Shown here: one piece after another, positions 44,625 to 53,637 of the stretch
Position numbering within the stretch: position 1 is the first letter of the stretch
Layout: each line of letters starts with the position of its first letter
Source: Paraburkholderia humisilvae
GTDB lineage: Bacteria; Pseudomonadota; Gammaproteobacteria; Burkholderiales; Burkholderiaceae
Reading direction: 5' to 3'
Assembly: GCF_902859855.1 (NCBI RefSeq)
Contig: NZ_CADIKH010000020.1
Location: forward strand, 1-64,000
DNA: 64,000 bases
Notes under the pieces: model-generated
The model's input: only the letters and a program-made list of their open reading frames with translations
Database searches by the model: none
What the model was told of the DNA's origin: nothing
Program-made: the position numbers and the translations under genes

Positions 44625-45209
44625 CTAGTCGTTAAGCAACCGGGGCTGCGCTGACTGGTCCGCTCTATACACGGCCCGCTTGATACTCGACAGGTGCACG
44701 CCGTATTCATGTGCAAGCGCGGTGAGCGTGTAGCGTCCCGTACGCCATTGCGCAACCGCCCGCCTTTCGTCGTCAGCCTCCAGGCTGCGTGGTCGGCCAA
44801 GACGTATCCCACGTCGTTTCGCGGCCTGCATACCGCTCTTGGTCCGCTCACGAATCATTTCCCGCTCGAACTCAGCAAACGCGCCAAGCATCTGGAGCAT
44901 AAGCCTTCCCGCCGGTGTGTTCGTGTCGATGTGCTCGGTCAGGCTCTCGAAGTCAGCGCCGCGCTCTTGCAGGCGTTCGATGATGCCGAGCAGATGTTTT
45001 AGCGATCGCGCGATGCGGTCAAGCTTGTACACGACGAGCGTATCGCCGCGTTTGAGGTTTCGGAGGAGTTTGTCCAGGACTGGTCGGCGCAGCGTGGCAC
45101 CCGACCGTTTTTCTTCGTGCACCAACTCGACGCCCGCTTTGGTCAGTGCGTCGAGTTGTGCCCGTGTTTCTTGCTCTTGTGTTGAGACTCGTGCGTAGCC
45201 TACTCTCAT
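44625..45209 (-). CDS. Small serine recombinase (resolvase/invertase family), phage integrase
   Basis: 194 residues from ATG 45209. The catalytic start MRVGYARVSTQEQ has the nucleophile Ser9. The resolvase core (GDTLVVYKLDRIARSLKHLL) and AEFEREMIRERTKSGMQAAK helix follow, ending in a helix-turn-helix (YTLTALAHEYGVHLSSIKRA). Unlike large serine integrases it is resolvase-sized. It lies 95 bp downstream of the tRNA 3' end, on the same strand. A weak promoter (TTGCGC, 17 bp, TTTATT) may lie in that gap. Confidence 0.92.
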   Translation of the reverse strand: MRVGYARVSTQEQETRAQLDALTKAGVELVHEEKRSGATLRRPVLDKLLRNLKRGDTLVVYKLDRIARSLKHLLGIIERLQERGADFESLTEHIDTNTPAGRLMLQMLGAFAEFEREMIRERTKSGMQAAKRRGIRLGRPRSLEADDERRAVAQWRTGRYTLTALAHEYGVHLSSIKRAVYRADQSAQPRLLND

Positions 45210-45303
45210 TTTTTCGTGAAAGCCGAATGGTCTGACCATCGTTTTACGAAAAAATAAATCGGCTGCGAAGTAGCTGCGCAATTTGCGCAAGAATCTTCTT
45301 TCT

Positions 45304-45317
45304 TGGCGGAAAGGGTG
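45304..45317. repeat. Right attachment core within tRNA-Ser 3' end
   Basis: TGGCGGAAAGGGTG, the reverse complement of the CCA end, discriminator and acceptor 3' strand of the tRNA. Identical to 34552-34565. It marks the right prophage boundary. Confidence 0.88.
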
Positions 45318-45394
45318 GGATTCGAACCCACGGTACGGTATAACCGTACACCGGATTTCGAGTCCGGCGCATTCGACCTCTCTGCCACCTTTCC
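45304..45394 (-). tRNA. tRNA-Ser (anticodon CGA)
   Basis: 91 bases with encoded CCA. Acceptor GGAAAGG pairs with CCTTTCC, the anticodon stem CCGGA/TCCGG encloses CT-CGA-AA, there is a long variable arm (GTACGGTTATACCGTAC), and the T loop is GGTTCGAATCC. It reads UCG codons. It is the insertion site of the filamentous prophage, which restored the 3' end. Confidence 0.97.
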
Positions 45395-45523
45395 TTGGAT
45401 TCTGCAGAAGCTTGAAGCGGCCGTCACAGCGCTTCAAGGCAAGTACCTGACCGGACCTGCTACTGCTACCGACGTGCTATGTGAACCACTTCGCCAAGCG
45501 GGTCGCTGCTCGGCGAAGCGAAG

Positions 45524-45552
45524 ATTATAGAACAGTTGAATTCGGTTTCCAA
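45524..45552 (-). promoter_or_regulatory. Probable tRNA-Ser promoter
   Basis: On the minus strand, TTGGAA (45552-45547), 17-bp spacer and a perfect TATAAT (45529-45524). The predicted start is about 120 bases before the tRNA 5' end. The leader contains an inverted repeat (CTTCGCC 45489-45495, GGCGAAG 45512-45518). Confidence 0.7.
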
Positions 45553-45632
45553 GCCTTTTTTGTACCGCAGCGGGCGATCACATTGAAGATGCCGCGCGAC
45601 CAGCAGCCAATGCCGCAAGCACCCCGACCGCA

Positions 45633-46931
45633 TCAACCTGCCGCCGGCACCTCAAGGCGCTCGACACCGCCGAGATAAGGTCGCAGCACGGCCGGCACCG
45701 TCACCGAACCATCGGCATTCTGGAAGTTCTCCAGCACCGCAACCAGCGTGCGCCCCACCGCGAGGCCCGACCCGTTTAACGTATGCACGAGTTCCGCTTT
45801 GCCTTGAGCATGGCGAAACCGCGCCTGCATCCGGCGCGCCTGAAACGCCTCGGTATTCGAACAGCTCGAGATTTCACGATAGGTGTTCTGCGCAGGCAGC
45901 CACACCTCGAGGTCGTAAGTCTTCGCCGCCGAAAAGCCCATATCGCCCGTGCAGAGCGTAATCACGCGATACGGCAACTCGAGCTTCTGCAGAATCGTCT
46001 CGGCATGGACGACCATCTGTTCGAGTGCGTCATACGAAGTCTCCGGCGCAACGATCTGCACCATCTCGACCTTGTCGAATTGATGCTGGCGAATCATCCC
46101 GCGCGTGTCGCGACCATATGAGCCCGCCTCCGAACGGAAGCATGGCGAATGCGCAGTCAGCCTGATCGGCAGCGCACGCGCGTCGACGATGCTGTCACGC
46201 ACGGTATTGGTCAGCGAAATTTCCGACGTCGAGATCAGGTACTGCGTGACCGTATTCTCGCCACCGCCCTTTTCGACGCGGAACATATCGTCGGCGAACT
46301 TCGGCAGCTGGCCTGTGCCGTACAGGATCTCCGGGTTGACGATGTACGGCGTATAGATTTCCGTGTACCCGTGCTGCTGGGTGTGCGTGTCGATCATGAA
46401 CTGCGCGAGCCCACGGTGCAGCCGCGCAATCAGGCCACGCAGCATCGTGAAGCGCGCGCCCGCGAGCTTCGCGCCCGTTTCGAAATCGAGGCCAAGCGGC
46501 GTGCCGACATCCACATGGTCTTTGACTTCGAAGTCGAACTGGCGCGGTGTGCCCCAACGGCGCACCTCGACATTGCCGGTTTCGTCGTTGCCCACCGGCA
46601 CGCTATCGTGCGGCAGGTTCGGCACGCCGAGCATCAGGTCCGACAGGCGGCTCTGGACCACGTCAAGCTGCACCGCCGATGCCTTCATCTCGTCACCAAG
46701 CCCGCTCACCTCGGCCATCACCGCCGACGTGTCCTCGCCACGCCCTTTCATCGCGCCGATCTGCTTCGACAAGCTATTGCGGCGTGCCTGCAGCTCTTCG
46801 GTGCGGGTCTGGATCGCGCGGCGCTCCGCTTCGAGCGCGGAGAACGCAGCGACGTCGAGGATATAGCCGCGGTCGGCAAGGCGTTTCGCAACGCCTTCGA
46901 GATCTTTGCGCAGCAACTGGATGTCGAGCAT
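45633..46931 (-). CDS. serS: Seryl-tRNA synthetase
   Basis: 432 residues from ATG 46931 (MLDIQLLRKDLEGVAKRLAD). An N-terminal coiled-coil arm for the long variable arm of tRNA-Ser is followed by class II motif 2 (SEAGSYGRDTRGMIRQHQF) and motif 3 (NGSGLAVGRTLVAVLENFQ). Essential. By chance or selection it sits next to a tRNA-Ser gene, in the same orientation and upstream of it. Confidence 0.97.
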   Translation of the reverse strand: MLDIQLLRKDLEGVAKRLADRGYILDVAAFSALEAERRAIQTRTEELQARRNSLSKQIGAMKGRGEDTSAVMAEVSGLGDEMKASAVQLDVVQSRLSDLMLGVPNLPHDSVPVGNDETGNVEVRRWGTPRQFDFEVKDHVDVGTPLGLDFETGAKLAGARFTMLRGLIARLHRGLAQFMIDTHTQQHGYTEIYTPYIVNPEILYGTGQLPKFADDMFRVEKGGGENTVTQYLISTSEISLTNTVRDSIVDARALPIRLTAHSPCFRSEAGSYGRDTRGMIRQHQFDKVEMVQIVAPETSYDALEQMVVHAETILQKLELPYRVITLCTGDMGFSAAKTYDLEVWLPAQNTYREISSCSNTEAFQARRMQARFRHAQGKAELVHTLNGSGLAVGRTLVAVLENFQNADGSVTVPAVLRPYLGGVERLEVPAAG

Positions 46932-47035
46932 GACGAGGGGGAAGTTCGTTGTGTGAAGCTGCGATTTTAGCGCACCGGCGTGAACCTCCGGTGTGCGCCG
47001 ACACCGCCTGCAGCGCGAGCGGCGCCAGCCAAGGC

Positions 47036-48349
47036 TCAACCTTTCTTCGGCTTATGCTCGCTGCGCCACGCGTCGTCGAGTTCGGCAAGGCGCGCAAGCT
47101 TCTCGCCGATCTTGCCCTCGAGCCCGCGTGGCGTCGGCCGATACCAGTGCGGCTCGCGCATCCCGTCCGGCAGATAGGTCTCACCGGCCGCGTAGGCATC
47201 CGGTTCGTCATGCGCATAGCGGTACTCGTGGCCGTAGCCCAGCTCCTTCATCAACCGCGTCGGCGCGTTGCGCAAATGAATCGGCACCACGCGCGACTGG
47301 TCCTTGCCTACAAACGCGCGCGCCTCGTTATAAGCCATGTAGCCCGCGTTCGATTTCGGCGCGATCGCCAAATAGATGATTGCCTGCGCGAGTGCGAGCT
47401 CGCCCTCCGGCGTACCGAGGCGCTCGTAGGTTTCGGCGGCGTCGAGCGCGATGCGCGCGGCGCGCGGGTCGGCAAGGCCGATGTCTTCCCACGCCATGCG
47501 CACGATACGGCGCGCGAGATAACGCGGATCGGCGCCTCCGTCGAGCATCCGGCAGAACCAGTACAACGCGCCGTCCGGATTGCTGCCGCGCACCGACTTG
47601 TGCAACGCGCTGATCTGGTCGTAGAACGCATCGCCGCCCTTGTCGAAGCGGCGCAGATTCTCCGCAAGCGCGCTGCCGAGCAGCGCGCCGTCGATTTCGG
47701 TGGTCTTCTGCTGTGCCGCGGCCCGCGCGACGATCTCCAGATTGTTCAGCAGCTTGCGGCCGTCGCCGTCGGCCGAACCGATTAGCGCATCGCGCGCTTC
47801 ATCGGTGAACGTGAGGCCGCCCAGCTCGTGCTGCGCACGCTCGAGCAGTTCGCGCAGTTCGTCCGCGTCGAGGCTCTTCAGCACATACACGGCGGCCCGC
47901 GACAGCAGCGCACTGTTCACCTCGAACGACGGATTCTCGGTCGTCGCGCCGACGAACACGAACAGGCCCGATTCGACGTGCGGCAAGAACGCGTCCTGCT
48001 GGCTCTTGTTGAAGCGGTGCACTTCGTCGACGAACACCAGCGTCTGCCGGCCATGCGCGCGGTGCACCTGCGCGGTCTCGACGGCTTCGCGAATGTCCTT
48101 CACACCCGACAGCACCGCCGAGAGCGCGATGAACTCCGCGTGAAACGCATCGGCCATCAGCCGCGCGAGCGTTGTCTTACCGACGCCGGGCGGCCCCCAA
48201 AGGATCATCGAATGCGCTTCGCCGGACTCGAACGCGACGCGCAGCGGCTTGTTCGGGCCAAGCAGATGCTTCTGGCCGATCACTTCATCGATCGCGCGAG
48301 GCCGCAGACGCTCGGCGAGCGGAACATTGGCACGGGTTTCTTCGAACAT
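47036..48349 (-). CDS. rarA: Replication-associated recombination protein A (AAA ATPase)
   Basis: 437 residues from ATG 48349 (MFEETRANVPLAERLRPRAI). Walker A WGPPGVGKTT at residues 51-60, Walker B (TLVFVDEVHRFN), sensor 1 (GATTENPSFEVN) and the C-terminal tetramerisation domain. RarA/MgsA acts at stalled replication forks. About 100 bp separate it from serS downstream. Confidence 0.95.
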   Translation of the reverse strand: MFEETRANVPLAERLRPRAIDEVIGQKHLLGPNKPLRVAFESGEAHSMILWGPPGVGKTTLARLMADAFHAEFIALSAVLSGVKDIREAVETAQVHRAHGRQTLVFVDEVHRFNKSQQDAFLPHVESGLFVFVGATTENPSFEVNSALLSRAAVYVLKSLDADELRELLERAQHELGGLTFTDEARDALIGSADGDGRKLLNNLEIVARAAAQQKTTEIDGALLGSALAENLRRFDKGGDAFYDQISALHKSVRGSNPDGALYWFCRMLDGGADPRYLARRIVRMAWEDIGLADPRAARIALDAAETYERLGTPEGELALAQAIIYLAIAPKSNAGYMAYNEARAFVGKDQSRVVPIHLRNAPTRLMKELGYGHEYRYAHDEPDAYAAGETYLPDGMREPHWYRPTPRGLEGKIGEKLARLAELDDAWRSEHKPKKG

Positions 48350-48505
48350 GGCGTTTGGGATAATCTCGGCTTTTTCGGCGCAAACTGAGCAAGTTCGCCA
48401 CCCTGGTCTCGCATTATGACAGCCGCCGCATCCCGGCGACGGCGGGCGATTCCATGCGGCATCGCGCCGCAACGATACCAACGAAGACAGAGAGGAAGAC
48501 ATCCC

Positions 48506-49822
48506 ATGACCCAGGACCCGCTTGCCGAACACATCGGCTCCACCTACGCGCCGCTTGCGCCCGTCCCCGACGCGCGCCGCGCATTTCGCACCGGCGATGC
48601 GTTCGCGTTATGGTTCTCGCTCGGCATTGGCCTGCTGGTCGCGCAGGCCGGCGCGCTGCTCGTACCCGGCCTGTCGCTGCCGCATGCGCTGATCGTGATC
48701 GTGATCGGCACCGCGCTCGGCGTGGTGCTGCTCGCGCTCGCCGGCGTGATCGGCACCGATACCGGGCTCGCGGCGATGTCGTCGCTGCGGCCGACGCTCG
48801 GTGTACGCGGCGCATCGGTGCCCGCGGTGCTCAACGTCATCCAGCTGGTCGGCTGGGGGTCCTTCGAAGTGATCGTGATGCGCGATTCCGCGAACGCGCT
48901 CGCGAAACAGGCATTCGGCGTGTCGATGCCGCTCGTGTGGACCGTGCTCTTCGGCGTGCTGGCGACGTTGCTCGCGATCAGCGGCCCGCTGTCGTTCGTG
49001 CGGCGCTTTCTGCGCACATGGGGCATCTGGCTGCTGCTCGCGGGCGCGGGCTGGCTGACGTGGGCCGTGCTCGCGAAGCAGGATTTCGGCGCGCTGCTGC
49101 ATCGCCCCGGCACCGGCGAAATGCCGGCGGGTGTTGCGATCGATCTGGTGGTCGCCATGCCGCTATCGTGGCTGCCGCTGATCGCCGACTACACCCGTTT
49201 TGGGCGGCGCGCCGGCGAAACGTTCCGCGGCACGCTGCTCGGCTACGGCATTGCGAACGTCTGGTTCTATGCGCTCGGCGCGATCTACGGACTCGCGGCG
49301 GGCGGCGGCGATGCGCTGCTCACCAACGCACTCGCGCAGGCAGGCGGCGGTCTTGCGCTGCTGCTGGTGCTGATCGACGAAATCGACAACGCGTTCGCCG
49401 ACATTCACTCAGCCGCGGTCTCAACCGGTACGTTCTGGGCGCGCTCGAGCGTGCCGCTGCTGTCGGCGGCATTCGGCGCGCTGTGCACGCTGATCGCCGT
49501 CGTCGTGCCGATGGCGAAGTACCAGAACTTTCTGCTGCTGATCGGCTCGGTGTTCGCTCCGCTCTTTGGCGTCGTGCTGGTCGATCACTTCATCATCCGC
49601 AAGCGACGCATCGATGCCACGGTGCTCGCCGACCCGCAAGGCCGCTACGGCTACTCAGCGGGCTGGCACGTGAGCGCGTTCATCGCATGGGCGATCGGCA
49701 TCGCCGCCTATCAGGCGATCAACCAGTGGCTGCCGAACCTGGGCGCGACACTGCCCGCGCTCGCGATCGGCGCGTTGTGCTACTTCGCATTCGTGTCGAC
49801 ACGCCGGCAGGCGTTCGCGTAG
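48506..49822 (+). CDS. cytX: NCS1-family permease, CytX-like (hydroxymethylpyrimidine)
   Basis: 438 residues, about twelve membrane helices. The start (FRTGDAFALWFSLGIGLLVA, then QAGALLVPGLSLPHAL) and core (NVIQLVGWGSFEVIVMRDSA; LIADYTRFGRRAGETFRG) match the CytX branch of NCS1 transporters, assigned to thiamine-pyrimidine uptake. I see no thiamine riboswitch in the 156-bp leader, which weakens the thiamine link. ATG 48506 follows AGAGGAAGAC. Confidence 0.8.
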   Translation: MTQDPLAEHIGSTYAPLAPVPDARRAFRTGDAFALWFSLGIGLLVAQAGALLVPGLSLPHALIVIVIGTALGVVLLALAGVIGTDTGLAAMSSLRPTLGVRGASVPAVLNVIQLVGWGSFEVIVMRDSANALAKQAFGVSMPLVWTVLFGVLATLLAISGPLSFVRRFLRTWGIWLLLAGAGWLTWAVLAKQDFGALLHRPGTGEMPAGVAIDLVVAMPLSWLPLIADYTRFGRRAGETFRGTLLGYGIANVWFYALGAIYGLAAGGGDALLTNALAQAGGGLALLLVLIDEIDNAFADIHSAAVSTGTFWARSSVPLLSAAFGALCTLIAVVVPMAKYQNFLLLIGSVFAPLFGVVLVDHFIIRKRRIDATVLADPQGRYGYSAGWHVSAFIAWAIGIAAYQAINQWLPNLGATLPALAIGALCYFAFVSTRRQAFA

Positions 49823-49917
49823 CGCGCGACCAGTCGGCGGCGGCGCAGGCTGCTGCTGCGCCAGCTGCTGCGCTGGCTGACGCAAACGACACCACTGGCC
49901 GCTGCTGCCGTGCACGT

Positions 49918-51060
49918 TCAATACGTCTGATTCGCACGCGACGCCGCGTCGGTGGTTCGACGCGCCGTCAGGAACTGCCCGAGCATCACCGTGCGACGTT
50001 CGACCAGATAGTGCATCAGCGTCGCCACTGGAATAACGAGTGCGGCCGCAGTCAGGATCGTGCGCCACATCGCGTTTTCGGCGGGCATCAGGTGAAGCAC
50101 CGTCAACAGCACGATCGTGTGCGTCAGGTACAGGCTGTATGAAATCCGGCCGAGGAACGCGATCGGCCGCGCTTCGAGCACCGCCGCGAAGGTCGCGGAC
50201 ACGAGCGATGTGCAGATCAGTCCCGCAGCCCCCGCGGTCACCAGCCAGTCGAACAGGAACTGGCCGACCGCGCCGGACGTCAGCGACAGCACCGAGCGCG
50301 ACACGAAGTACAGCCCCAGCGAAGCGCCCAGCACCACGCGCGTGCGGCCTTCCTTCAACAGCCAACGGCGCCACGTCGCGCGATGCACGGCAAGCGCCGC
50401 GCCGACGATGAAGATGCCGAGATAGTGCAGCGTCATCGCCCAATCGCCGTTGAAATTCGCACTGTTCGGATCATCCCCTTCCAGCAATACCAGAGCGAAC
50501 GACAACAGCGAAATGCCGACGGCCACACTGACCGCGACACGTCCCGATACCCGCGCGACCCAATAGACGACCAGCGGCATCACCAGCGAAATTCGCAGCT
50601 CGTAAATGAGCGACCAGATGACCGGGATCATCTGGCCTGCCTTATAGCGCCCGATAAACAACAAATGGTCGGTGATTTCAGTCCCCGTGAACGGACCGCT
50701 CCAGACCCCATCGGCCCACTCGCCCGCCCATTTGATCGGCTTAACGTCCACCGCGTCAACAATCCAGAAGGTCGCGACCAGCACGACCAGAAATGGCAAA
50801 TAGATCCGACAAATCCGCTTGATCAGGAAATCCTTATATGAAATGCCGCGACTCGAGCGCAATTGCAATGTCAGAACAAAACCGCTCAGTATAAAAAACA
50901 GAATAACGGCTTCATGGCCGAGCGCAATGACACGTATAGGCGATCGCGGAATCCATGCAAGCGGTCCAATCAGGACGAAATGACTAATAACGACCATCAG
51001 CGCAGCGACGCCGCGTAACGCATCGAGCTGGTGGTAATGCTGGCTATTGGAACGGCTCAT
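49918..51060 (-). CDS. Acyltransferase family 3 membrane protein (OafA/YrhL-like)
   Basis: 380 residues, ten or so membrane helices. The family start is clear: HQLDALRGVAALMVVISHFV with the catalytic-type His, then HEAVILFFILSGFVLTLQLR. Members O-acetylate or acylate surface polysaccharides or lipids. ATG 51060 has GGAAGAAAGAG upstream. No adjacent glycosyltransferases, so the acceptor is unknown. Confidence 0.9.
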   Translation of the reverse strand: MSRSNSQHYHQLDALRGVAALMVVISHFVLIGPLAWIPRSPIRVIALGHEAVILFFILSGFVLTLQLRSSRGISYKDFLIKRICRIYLPFLVVLVATFWIVDAVDVKPIKWAGEWADGVWSGPFTGTEITDHLLFIGRYKAGQMIPVIWSLIYELRISLVMPLVVYWVARVSGRVAVSVAVGISLLSFALVLLEGDDPNSANFNGDWAMTLHYLGIFIVGAALAVHRATWRRWLLKEGRTRVVLGASLGLYFVSRSVLSLTSGAVGQFLFDWLVTAGAAGLICTSLVSATFAAVLEARPIAFLGRISYSLYLTHTIVLLTVLHLMPAENAMWRTILTAAALVIPVATLMHYLVERRTVMLGQFLTARRTTDAASRANQTY

Positions 51061-51542
51061 CTCTTTCTTCCGATAGATACCCGCGGCAGGGAACAGGCGC
51101 GAAAAGGCGCGCAATTGAGCGCGCCAGCAGATAAGAGGGGTCTGAAATGCACCTGCCCAAGGTGCCCAGTAATGGTATGTTTAAATGGCCAGATGGCAGA
51201 GGTGAAGGTCTGTATAACTTTCTAATACTTTTATTTTTTTATGTTTTTGTCGAAGCGAATTCGACGCCGGCGGCGCGCTTTTTGCGGTGCTTGCCGATTG
51301 CGTGTCAACCCGTTGATTAACCGGTAGCATTGGCCGATAAAGCCATTGTGAAACAATTTAAAATCACTGTGAAACATCTGAGTATTGCCGAATGCAATAG
51401 TGTCAAATTAAATATCTCTGAATTAATTTTGCCTTTTTGTTGCGCCGGAACTTCGCGCATCACGCAAGGTATTCGCATCGCATTGCCGATGCGCGAAGTC
51501 GCTCTGTCGCTGCACGCAAGGCACACAGCTGTCTCTGCTCGG
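51061..51542. other. AT-rich intergenic region
   Basis: About 480 bp, markedly AT-rich from 51210 to 51430. It contains a direct repeat TGTGAAACA (51347-51355 and 51368-51376, 21 bp apart, two helical turns), the first within a palindrome TTGTGAAACAA. It may be a regulator-binding site for the acyltransferase. No gene supported. Confidence 0.45.
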
Positions 51543-52538
51543 TCAACGCACTCTCGCAGCCCGATACTCGACGCCTGGCAGCACGCACAGCAGTTCGAAT
51601 GCGAGGTTCGCGCCGAGCAGCGCCGTCGTGCCGAACGGGTCGTACGGTGGCGCCACTTCAACGAGATCCGCGCCGACCACATTCAGCCCGCGCGCCCCGC
51701 GGATAATCTCCAGCGCTTGCGGCACCGTCAGCCCGGCGATCTCCGGCGTACCCGTGCCCGGCGCAAAAGCCGGGTCGATTCCGTCGATATCGAACGTGAT
51801 GTACACCGGCGCATCGCCGATCCGTTCGCGTACACGCGCCATCAGCGGCGCGAGCGACTGGTTCCAGCACGCTTCGGCCTGCACCACTTCGAACCCCTGG
51901 TCGCGGCACCAGTCGAAGTCCTCCGCCGCATAGCCAGTGCCGCGCAAGCCGATCTGCACGACCCGTTCGCAATCGAGCAGCCCCTCTTCCACCGCGCGCC
52001 TGAACGGCGTGCCGTGCGCGATCTTCTCGCCCATCATCGTGTCGTTGACGTCAGCGTGCGCATCGACATGAATTAACGCGACCTTGCCGTGCCGTCGGTG
52101 CATCGCGCGCAGGATCGGCAGCGCGATCGTATGGTCGCCGCCGAGCGTGATCGGCTTCGTGCCGTGCGCGAGGATCTCGTCGTAAGCGGTTTCGATGCGG
52201 GCAATGGAATCGTGCAGGTTGTACGGATTGATCGCGACGTCGCCGAGGTCCGCTACGCGCAGCGAATCGAACGGCGCAGCGCGCGTCGCCATGTTGTATG
52301 GCCGCAGCAGGACCGACTCGCTGCGGATCTGCCGCGGACCGAAGCGCGCGCCAGTACGGTTCGACGTGCCCAGATCGAACGGCACGCCGACGAAGCACGC
52401 GTCGAGGCCCTGCGGAGAACCGGCGTTCGGCAAACGCATCATCGTCGCGATCCCGCCGCAACGAGGCATCGCGTTACCCGACAGCGGCTGTGGGCGCTCG
52501 CAGGACAGGTCCGGGGAGATGAAGGATGATTGATTCAT
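51543..52538 (-). CDS. Agmatinase/guanidinobutyrase-type ureohydrolase
   Basis: 331 residues of the arginase superfamily. The manganese ligands are intact: GGDHT, VDAHADVND and FDIDGIDPAFAPGTGTPE. It hydrolyses a guanidino compound to an amine plus urea. It is divergent from a LysR gene, the same layout as gbuA-gbuR of Pseudomonas, so 4-guanidinobutyrate is a plausible substrate, but agmatine cannot be excluded. Confidence 0.9.
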   Translation of the reverse strand: MNQSSFISPDLSCERPQPLSGNAMPRCGGIATMMRLPNAGSPQGLDACFVGVPFDLGTSNRTGARFGPRQIRSESVLLRPYNMATRAAPFDSLRVADLGDVAINPYNLHDSIARIETAYDEILAHGTKPITLGGDHTIALPILRAMHRRHGKVALIHVDAHADVNDTMMGEKIAHGTPFRRAVEEGLLDCERVVQIGLRGTGYAAEDFDWCRDQGFEVVQAEACWNQSLAPLMARVRERIGDAPVYITFDIDGIDPAFAPGTGTPEIAGLTVPQALEIIRGARGLNVVGADLVEVAPPYDPFGTTALLGANLAFELLCVLPGVEYRAARVR

Positions 52539-52697
52539 CGTAGTTCACCCATGAAGAGCGACGGAATGGACCCGGCACGCTTGAGCCCACTGTGGAAGAA
52601 AGCGACCGGGAGATTGCCTATTCTTGTGCGTTCGTTGCCAAGATAAAATGCAATCTCAAAAACGTTCACATCGTAATTCATCGATGTATTGCGTCCC

Positions 52698-53630
52698 ATG
52701 CTGACTCCATCTGCTCCAGCCGCACTGACCGACCTCGATTTGCGCCTGATCCGCGTATTCCTCGCGATCGTCGACGCGGGCGGCGTGTCGTCGGCGCAAG
52801 CGACGCTCAACATCGGTCAGTCGACGATCAGCGCGCAACTCGCGACGCTCGAAACGCGCCTCGGCTACCGGCTTTGCGAACGCGGCCGCAGCGGCTTCAG
52901 CCTGACCGCGCGCGGCGAGCAGTTCGTCGACGCGGCGCGCACGCTGCTTGCCGCAGTCGATACGTTCGGCGCGCAGGCGCGCAGCGTGGGGCGCAAACTG
53001 GTCGGCACGCTCGCGATCGGCATGATCGGACACACGCCGACGTCCGCGAGCGCGCGGATCAGCGACGCGATCGCGCGCTTTCGCATGCGCGACGAATCGG
53101 TGCGCTTCGCGATTCTGGTCCGCTCGCCGGGTGAACTCGAGGAGCTGTTGCTGCGCGACCGGATTCAGGTGGGCATCGGCTACTTCTGGCACCGCGTGCC
53201 GTCGCTCGACTACCACGAGCTGTTTACCGAAGAACAGTTCGCCTATTGCGCAAAGGGGCACGCGTTGTTCACTCGAGCAGGCCGTATCAGCCCCGCCGAA
53301 GCCGCGCAATATCCGTGGGCTTCACGCAGCTACCCGGTGCCGGAGGCCGAGGCGGCGCTGCCGCACCCCGTGACCGCCGTCGCCGACAATATGGAAGCCG
53401 TCGCGATGCTCGTGCTGTCGGGCCATCACCTCGGCTTTCTGCCGGGGCACTTCGCCGAGCCGTTTGTGAAGGAGGGGATGCTCGCCGCGCTGAACCCGGC
53501 GCGGATGCGCTATCGGGTCGCGTTTCAGATGGTGGCGCGCACGCGGCAACATCGAACTGAAGTGGTCGACGCGTTCATCGACGATATGAAGGCCGCGCAC
53601 GCATCGCGCGGCGCGGCGAGGTCAAGCTGA
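52698..53630 (+). CDS. LysR-family transcriptional regulator
   Basis: 310 residues. The N-terminal winged helix (LRLIRVFLAIVDAGGVSSAQ, then STISAQLATLETRLGYRLCERG) is followed by a periplasmic-binding-like effector domain. ATG 52698 is chosen over an in-frame TTG at 52689. Divergent from the ureohydrolase with about 160 bp between, so it is the likely regulator of that gene. Convergent with lolA, seven bases apart. Confidence 0.92.
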   Translation: MLTPSAPAALTDLDLRLIRVFLAIVDAGGVSSAQATLNIGQSTISAQLATLETRLGYRLCERGRSGFSLTARGEQFVDAARTLLAAVDTFGAQARSVGRKLVGTLAIGMIGHTPTSASARISDAIARFRMRDESVRFAILVRSPGELEELLLRDRIQVGIGYFWHRVPSLDYHELFTEEQFAYCAKGHALFTRAGRISPAEAAQYPWASRSYPVPEAEAALPHPVTAVADNMEAVAMLVLSGHHLGFLPGHFAEPFVKEGMLAALNPARMRYRVAFQMVARTRQHRTEVVDAFIDDMKAAHASRGAARSS

Positions 53631-53637
53631 ATAACGG

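Larger units (their letters stand above)
34552..45317. mobile_element. Filamentous (inovirus) prophage at tRNA-Ser(CGA)
   Basis: A complete filamentous phage genome bounded by 14-bp direct repeats, 10,752 bp from core to core. Gene order: repressor (minus), small ORF, Rep, ssDNA-binding protein, small ORF, ParB-like, small membrane proteins, major coat, adsorption protein, DUF2523, Zot, secretin, small minus-strand protein, DNA-binding regulator, and serine recombinase (minus). Insertion at the 3' end of a serine tRNA for UCG by a resolvase-type recombinase matches what I recall of the Ralstonia RSM filamentous phages. All morphogenesis functions appear intact, so it may be active. Confidence 0.93.

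Noticed and set aside
45210..45437. N-terminal extension of the recombinase frame through the tRNA gene
   Set aside because: The frame is open, but it would translate the tRNA; resolvase homology begins exactly at MRVGYARVS (ATG 45209).
48350..48505. Possible thiamine (TPP) riboswitch before the CytX-like gene
   Set aside because: The conserved CTGAGA and ACCCTTTGAACCTGATC-type blocks are not present; a CTGAG alone is not enough.
53085..53099. Third copy of the ParB palindrome in the LysR gene
   Set aside because: Only the left part matches (TTTCGCATGCGCGA) and it is in ordinary coding sequence.
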